Shown piece by piece: positions 61,582 to 64,000 of a stretch of DNA of 64,000 nt. Every line of letters begins with the position of its first letter. Position 1 is the first letter of the stretch. A program made the translations under genes and the position numbers. The notes beneath the pieces are model-generated. The model saw only the letters and a program-made list of their open reading frames with translations. It searched no databases and was not told the origin of the DNA. This DNA comes from an uncultured SAR86 cluster bacterium (GTDB taxonomy: Bacteria > Pseudomonadota > Gammaproteobacteria > Magnimaribacterales > D2472), in assembly GCA_902599315.1 (NCBI GenBank), contig CACKEY010000004.1, positions 1 through 64,000 on the forward strand. Reading direction: 5' to 3'.

Positions 61582-62586
61582 CTAATTAACTAGAGCTAGT
61601 GATCCTGAGTTCAGTCCTAAGGCATTAGCTACTTTTATTGTTATAAATATTATTTTCTTATCCTTATTAATCGCATAGTTTTCCCTAACTACTGCAAAGT
61701 TTTTAATTGATGGATTTGCTATAAAACCAAAAAAATTAAGATCAATATTACGCTTTATCTCAACGGAATATAATTTTGCTGATTTAACTATGGGTATATT
61801 TTTAATCTTTGTTTCAAGGCATGGCCCGCCATCTAAAACATCAATCAAACCATTGGCCTCAAAGTTCTGTTTAGCCAATAAAGAATATGCCGGCAAAGCA
61901 TTAGGGTGGGGCTTTCCAATAACTCTTTGCAGTTTTTGAGGCATGTGCTCAATGATAAAAGGATATGATGGAATTGACTCCATAACAAAATGATTATCTA
62001 TGTAACTAATTTGATCGATATCAAAAAAATCCAGATTAAAAAAAGTTTTGCTAAATAAATTCCAAAAATAAGACTCCCCTTGTTTATTTTTAAAACCTCT
62101 TATTTCAACAAAAGCAGTTTTATCAAATCTCTTCTGATCTAAGGACATAAAAATAAATCTTGCATATGAAAGTAATGAACCTCTTCCTTTACCCCGAAAA
62201 TCTGGCTTTAGAAATAAAGTTCCTAATTCTGTGTAAGGTTTTTTATACAAATACATTGAAAGGACGTCTAGGTCTTTACCAAAGTTTAAAGACTTAGATT
62301 TGAGTGTTAAATTTGATTTCTTAAAAAAAACTGAAGGTTTTTTTTTAGAAACCGAAGTGTAAATTGCTGATAGTCCCACAATCTTATTATTATCCTCGAG
62401 AACAAATAAGTAGCTATCATGATTGGGTTTTTTAATATTCTTTTTCTGAGATCTTTCAGACCAAAGTAATCTCTTTTTTATTTCTTGGCTTGTTTTAGGC
62501 ATAGTGGTCATACCTGCACCAGAATTCTTGATTAAATGCTCAACATTTTTTAAGTCTGAGCTTTTTACAAGTCTAACTAGCTTCAT
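61582..62586 (-). CDS. astA: Arginine N-succinyltransferase-like protein
   Basis: 334 residues, AstA family of GNAT-fold enzymes that succinylate arginine with succinyl-CoA. Recognised by RLVKSSDL and SGAGMTTMPK at the start, YTELGTLFLKPDFRGKGRGSL, SYARFIFM, IGKPHPNALPAYSLL and DVLDGGPCLE, all matching E. coli AstA positions. It is diverged and Lys/Phe rich. No other ast pathway gene lies in the window. A perfect TATAAT sits 6 nt before the ATG, so the mRNA may be leaderless. Arginine catabolism or a different acyl acceptor are both possible. Confidence 0.88.
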   Translation of the reverse strand: MKLVRLVKSSDLKNVEHLIKNSGAGMTTMPKTSQEIKKRLLWSERSQKKNIKKPNHDSYLFVLEDNNKIVGLSAIYTSVSKKKPSVFFKKSNLTLKSKSLNFGKDLDVLSMYLYKKPYTELGTLFLKPDFRGKGRGSLLSYARFIFMSLDQKRFDKTAFVEIRGFKNKQGESYFWNLFSKTFFNLDFFDIDQISYIDNHFVMESIPSYPFIIEHMPQKLQRVIGKPHPNALPAYSLLAKQNFEANGLIDVLDGGPCLETKIKNIPIVKSAKLYSVEIKRNIDLNFFGFIANPSIKNFAVVRENYAINKDKKIIFITIKVANALGLNSGSLALVN

Positions 62587-62592
62587 GAGCTT

Positions 62593-62598
62593 ATTATA
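62593..62598 (-). promoter_or_regulatory. Possible -10 box for a leaderless astA mRNA
   Basis: Minus-strand TATAAT, then AAGCTC, then the astA ATG, the same 6-nt spacing as at dapD and greA. A second TATAAT lies 10 bp further upstream and could be used instead. Confidence 0.45.
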
Positions 62599-62640
62599 AC
62601 AATTATAGTTTTTTGAGAGTTCTATTAACGCTAAAAGGGA

Positions 62641-63513
62641 CTAATGACGAAGCTCGCAAACAATTTCGTTATAAAATTTTTGCATGCCTTCTATCTTTTG
62701 CTCCAAAGGAGCATCATTCATAATTCCGTATAACATCCAAGGATAAGTTGTCATGGTTGTGACACCTAAATCTTTCATCTTCTTGAAGCCATCCTTGCTA
62801 AAGGCATCCCAACAAGTAAAACAAATATACTCATAGTTTTTCTTATCTGGAAACTCTTTTCTTTTTAAGTTTACTTTGCTCATTAATTCTTCTAGCTCAC
62901 TTAAACTGTGCATATCTGAAATCCATCCATCATGACTTGCAGCTCTTTTTATTGCTGGTTCTGAAAAACCTCCCACATAAATAGGTATATCATTCTTTGG
63001 AGCAGGAAGCATTTCTAATTTTTTAAAGTTAAAAAATTTCCCATTGAAATCTACCATCTTCCCAGACCAAAGTAATTTCATAATCTCAAGCATTTCATCC
63101 GCTCTTGCGCCTCTTCGCCTAAATTCTTGTCCACCTGCCTCAAATTCCTCTGGCATCCAGCCCATGCCAACACCAAGATCAAATCTGCCATTGGAAACTG
63201 CATCGAGAGTTGAGACCTCTTTTGCAACCCTCAGTGGATTCCTTGCCGGGAGAACATATACGCTAGTATAAAATCTGATGTTTTTAGTTGCTCCAGCTAA
63301 AAAAGATAGAGTGCTAATAGGATCAGGCCAATCGGTACCCTGCTCCCATCTTACACTTCCATCATCAGTGTATGGATATGGTACAGAAAATGTTTCTGGG
63401 TGGATTAAATGATCCGAGACTGCAAGAAAATCATAACCAATTTCATCTGCAGCAATCCCCAATGGCTTAATTTCATCCATTGGTAAAATTGATAAAGGTA
63501 TTGCAAATTTCAT
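62641..63513 (-). CDS. LLM-class flavin/F420-dependent oxidoreductase
   Basis: 290 residues, luciferase-like TIM barrel. Family pattern: GYDFLAVSDHL, IRFYTSVYVLPARNPLRVAKE, LGVGMGWMPEEFEAGGQ and KNDIPIYVGGFSEPAIKRAA. Such proteins are usually named F420-dependent in actinobacteria, but gammaproteobacterial members may use FMN instead; the cofactor cannot be fixed from sequence. Substrate unknown. Overlaps the HupE/UreJ gene by 4 bp (ATGA), so the two are coupled. It lies 54 bp upstream of astA. Confidence 0.87.
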   Translation of the reverse strand: MKFAIPLSILPMDEIKPLGIAADEIGYDFLAVSDHLIHPETFSVPYPYTDDGSVRWEQGTDWPDPISTLSFLAGATKNIRFYTSVYVLPARNPLRVAKEVSTLDAVSNGRFDLGVGMGWMPEEFEAGGQEFRRRGARADEMLEIMKLLWSGKMVDFNGKFFNFKKLEMLPAPKNDIPIYVGGFSEPAIKRAASHDGWISDMHSLSELEELMSKVNLKRKEFPDKKNYEYICFTCWDAFSKDGFKKMKDLGVTTMTTYPWMLYGIMNDAPLEQKIEGMQKFYNEIVCELRH

Positions 63514-64000
63514 ATTCCTATTGCCCTAGTGATAAACCAAAAAGTACCCATAGAGAATACTACAACACCAGCAAAATTATGAATAGAATTAAAATAGGCA
63601 TTTGAGAGAAACCTTTTTGATAAAGCTAATAAGCTCAAGATTCCAAATGCAACTGCAAGTTGACCAATCTCAACGCCGATATTAAAACTTAAAATAATTG
63701 GCAACAATTTATCTTGAGGTAAACCTACTTCAGATATAGCTCCTGCAAATCCTAATCCATGAATTAATCCAAAAAATACAGTTATTAATAATGGCAGCCA
63801 TAGAGAGTTATAATGCATAGTCAAGCTTAGATAAATAGTTAAAAATAAGGCTAAACCAAAAATTAACATAGGGTCTAAAGTTCCAAAAATTACTAGAGGG
63901 GTAAATGCTAAAACTGCAAAGATGAAATTTTTTATGAGTCTGTCAAATTCATAATTGTGTTTAAAAAACTTCTCTAAGGCCAAAAGTAATATCGAAAATC
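63510..64000 (-). CDS. HupE/UreJ family membrane protein, N-terminal part beyond the window
   Basis: 163 residues visible, open to the right edge. Five or six hydrophobic helices are seen, and the family motif GLIHGLGFAGA followed by LSFNIGVEIGQLAVA matches the HupE gene at 49001 (LLHGLGFANA, FFNLGIEAGQLLL). The missing part should carry the signal and the GIDHxxxGxDH motif. A TTG at 63983 is internal, not the start. It precedes the LLM oxidoreductase in a probable operon. Confidence 0.85.
   Translation of the reverse strand, partial: FSILLLALEKFFKHNYEFDRLIKNFIFAVLAFTPLVIFGTLDPMLIFGLALFLTIYLSLTMHYNSLWLPLLITVFFGLIHGLGFAGAISEVGLPQDKLLPIILSFNIGVEIGQLAVAFGILSLLALSKRFLSNAYFNSIHNFAGVVVFSMGTFWFITRAIGI

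Overview
The window is chromosomal DNA from a low-GC, very compact gammaproteobacterium. Gene order in the first half is the classic gammaproteobacterial one (rplY-pth-ychF; carA-carB-greA-rlmE-ftsH-glmM-tpiA-secG; tRNA-fMet-rimP-nusA-infB-rbfA-truB-rpsO-pnp; map-glnD-dapD-dapE; lptF-lptG divergent from pepA-valS). The AT richness, near-zero spacing, convergent genes that touch or overlap, weak or absent Shine-Dalgarno sites, and an accessory half rich in SDRs, glutathione transferases, nitronate monooxygenases, DUF3604 and HupE/UreJ proteins suggest a streamlined marine lineage such as SAR86. That placement is inference from gene content, not from a marker phylogeny.

Layout. 1-2270 (+): end of ribosomal protein L25, pth, ychF and an elongator tRNA-Met with its own promoter. 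2337-2849 (-): two small, apparently related two-helix membrane proteins separated by a hairpin terminator. 3020-11044 (-): the tRNA-fMet/transcription-translation operon, ending in pnp. 11045-11144: a 100-bp divergent promoter region between tRNA-fMet (-) and tRNA-Leu(GAG) (+). 11233-20926 (-): secG back to carA. 21067-26541 (+): map, glnD, dapD, dapE (nitrogen sensing and lysine/peptidoglycan precursors). 26548-34993: POT peptide transporter (-), RDD protein (+), lptG-lptF (-), pepA-valS (+).

The accessory half starts at 34977. A minus-strand unit encodes an alpha/beta hydrolase, an FGGY kinase, a GlpD-type dehydrogenase and an alkyl-DHAP-synthase-like flavoprotein. It is followed upstream by an extended SDR and a classical SDR. 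Together these could form and reduce DHAP-based (ether) lipid precursors. Next comes a divergent locus built around two DUF3604 proteins. On the minus strand an exported lipoprotein copy sits beside a tandem DsbA/HCCA-isomerase-like fusion. On the plus strand an anchored copy is followed by a parvulin-type isomerase and a HupE/UreJ membrane protein. Both DUF3604 proteins keep PHP-phosphoesterase-like metal motifs and a shared four-cysteine C-terminal module. This is the best candidate here for an undescribed extracytoplasmic system.

From 61479 down to 49971 a tight 13-gene minus-strand run encodes an acyl-CoA synthetase, a saccharopine-dehydrogenase-like reductase, two nitronate monooxygenase-like flavoproteins, three GST-family proteins, DUF1330, DUF2855, membrane proteins, an MBL hydrolase and an SDR. 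It has a strong predicted promoter at 61510-61538 and looks like a lipid or xenobiotic catabolism operon. The right end carries a solitary astA, an LLM-class oxidoreductase and a second HupE/UreJ gene cut by the window edge. I saw no mobile elements, CRISPR arrays, rRNA genes or gene-free stretches above about 300 bp.
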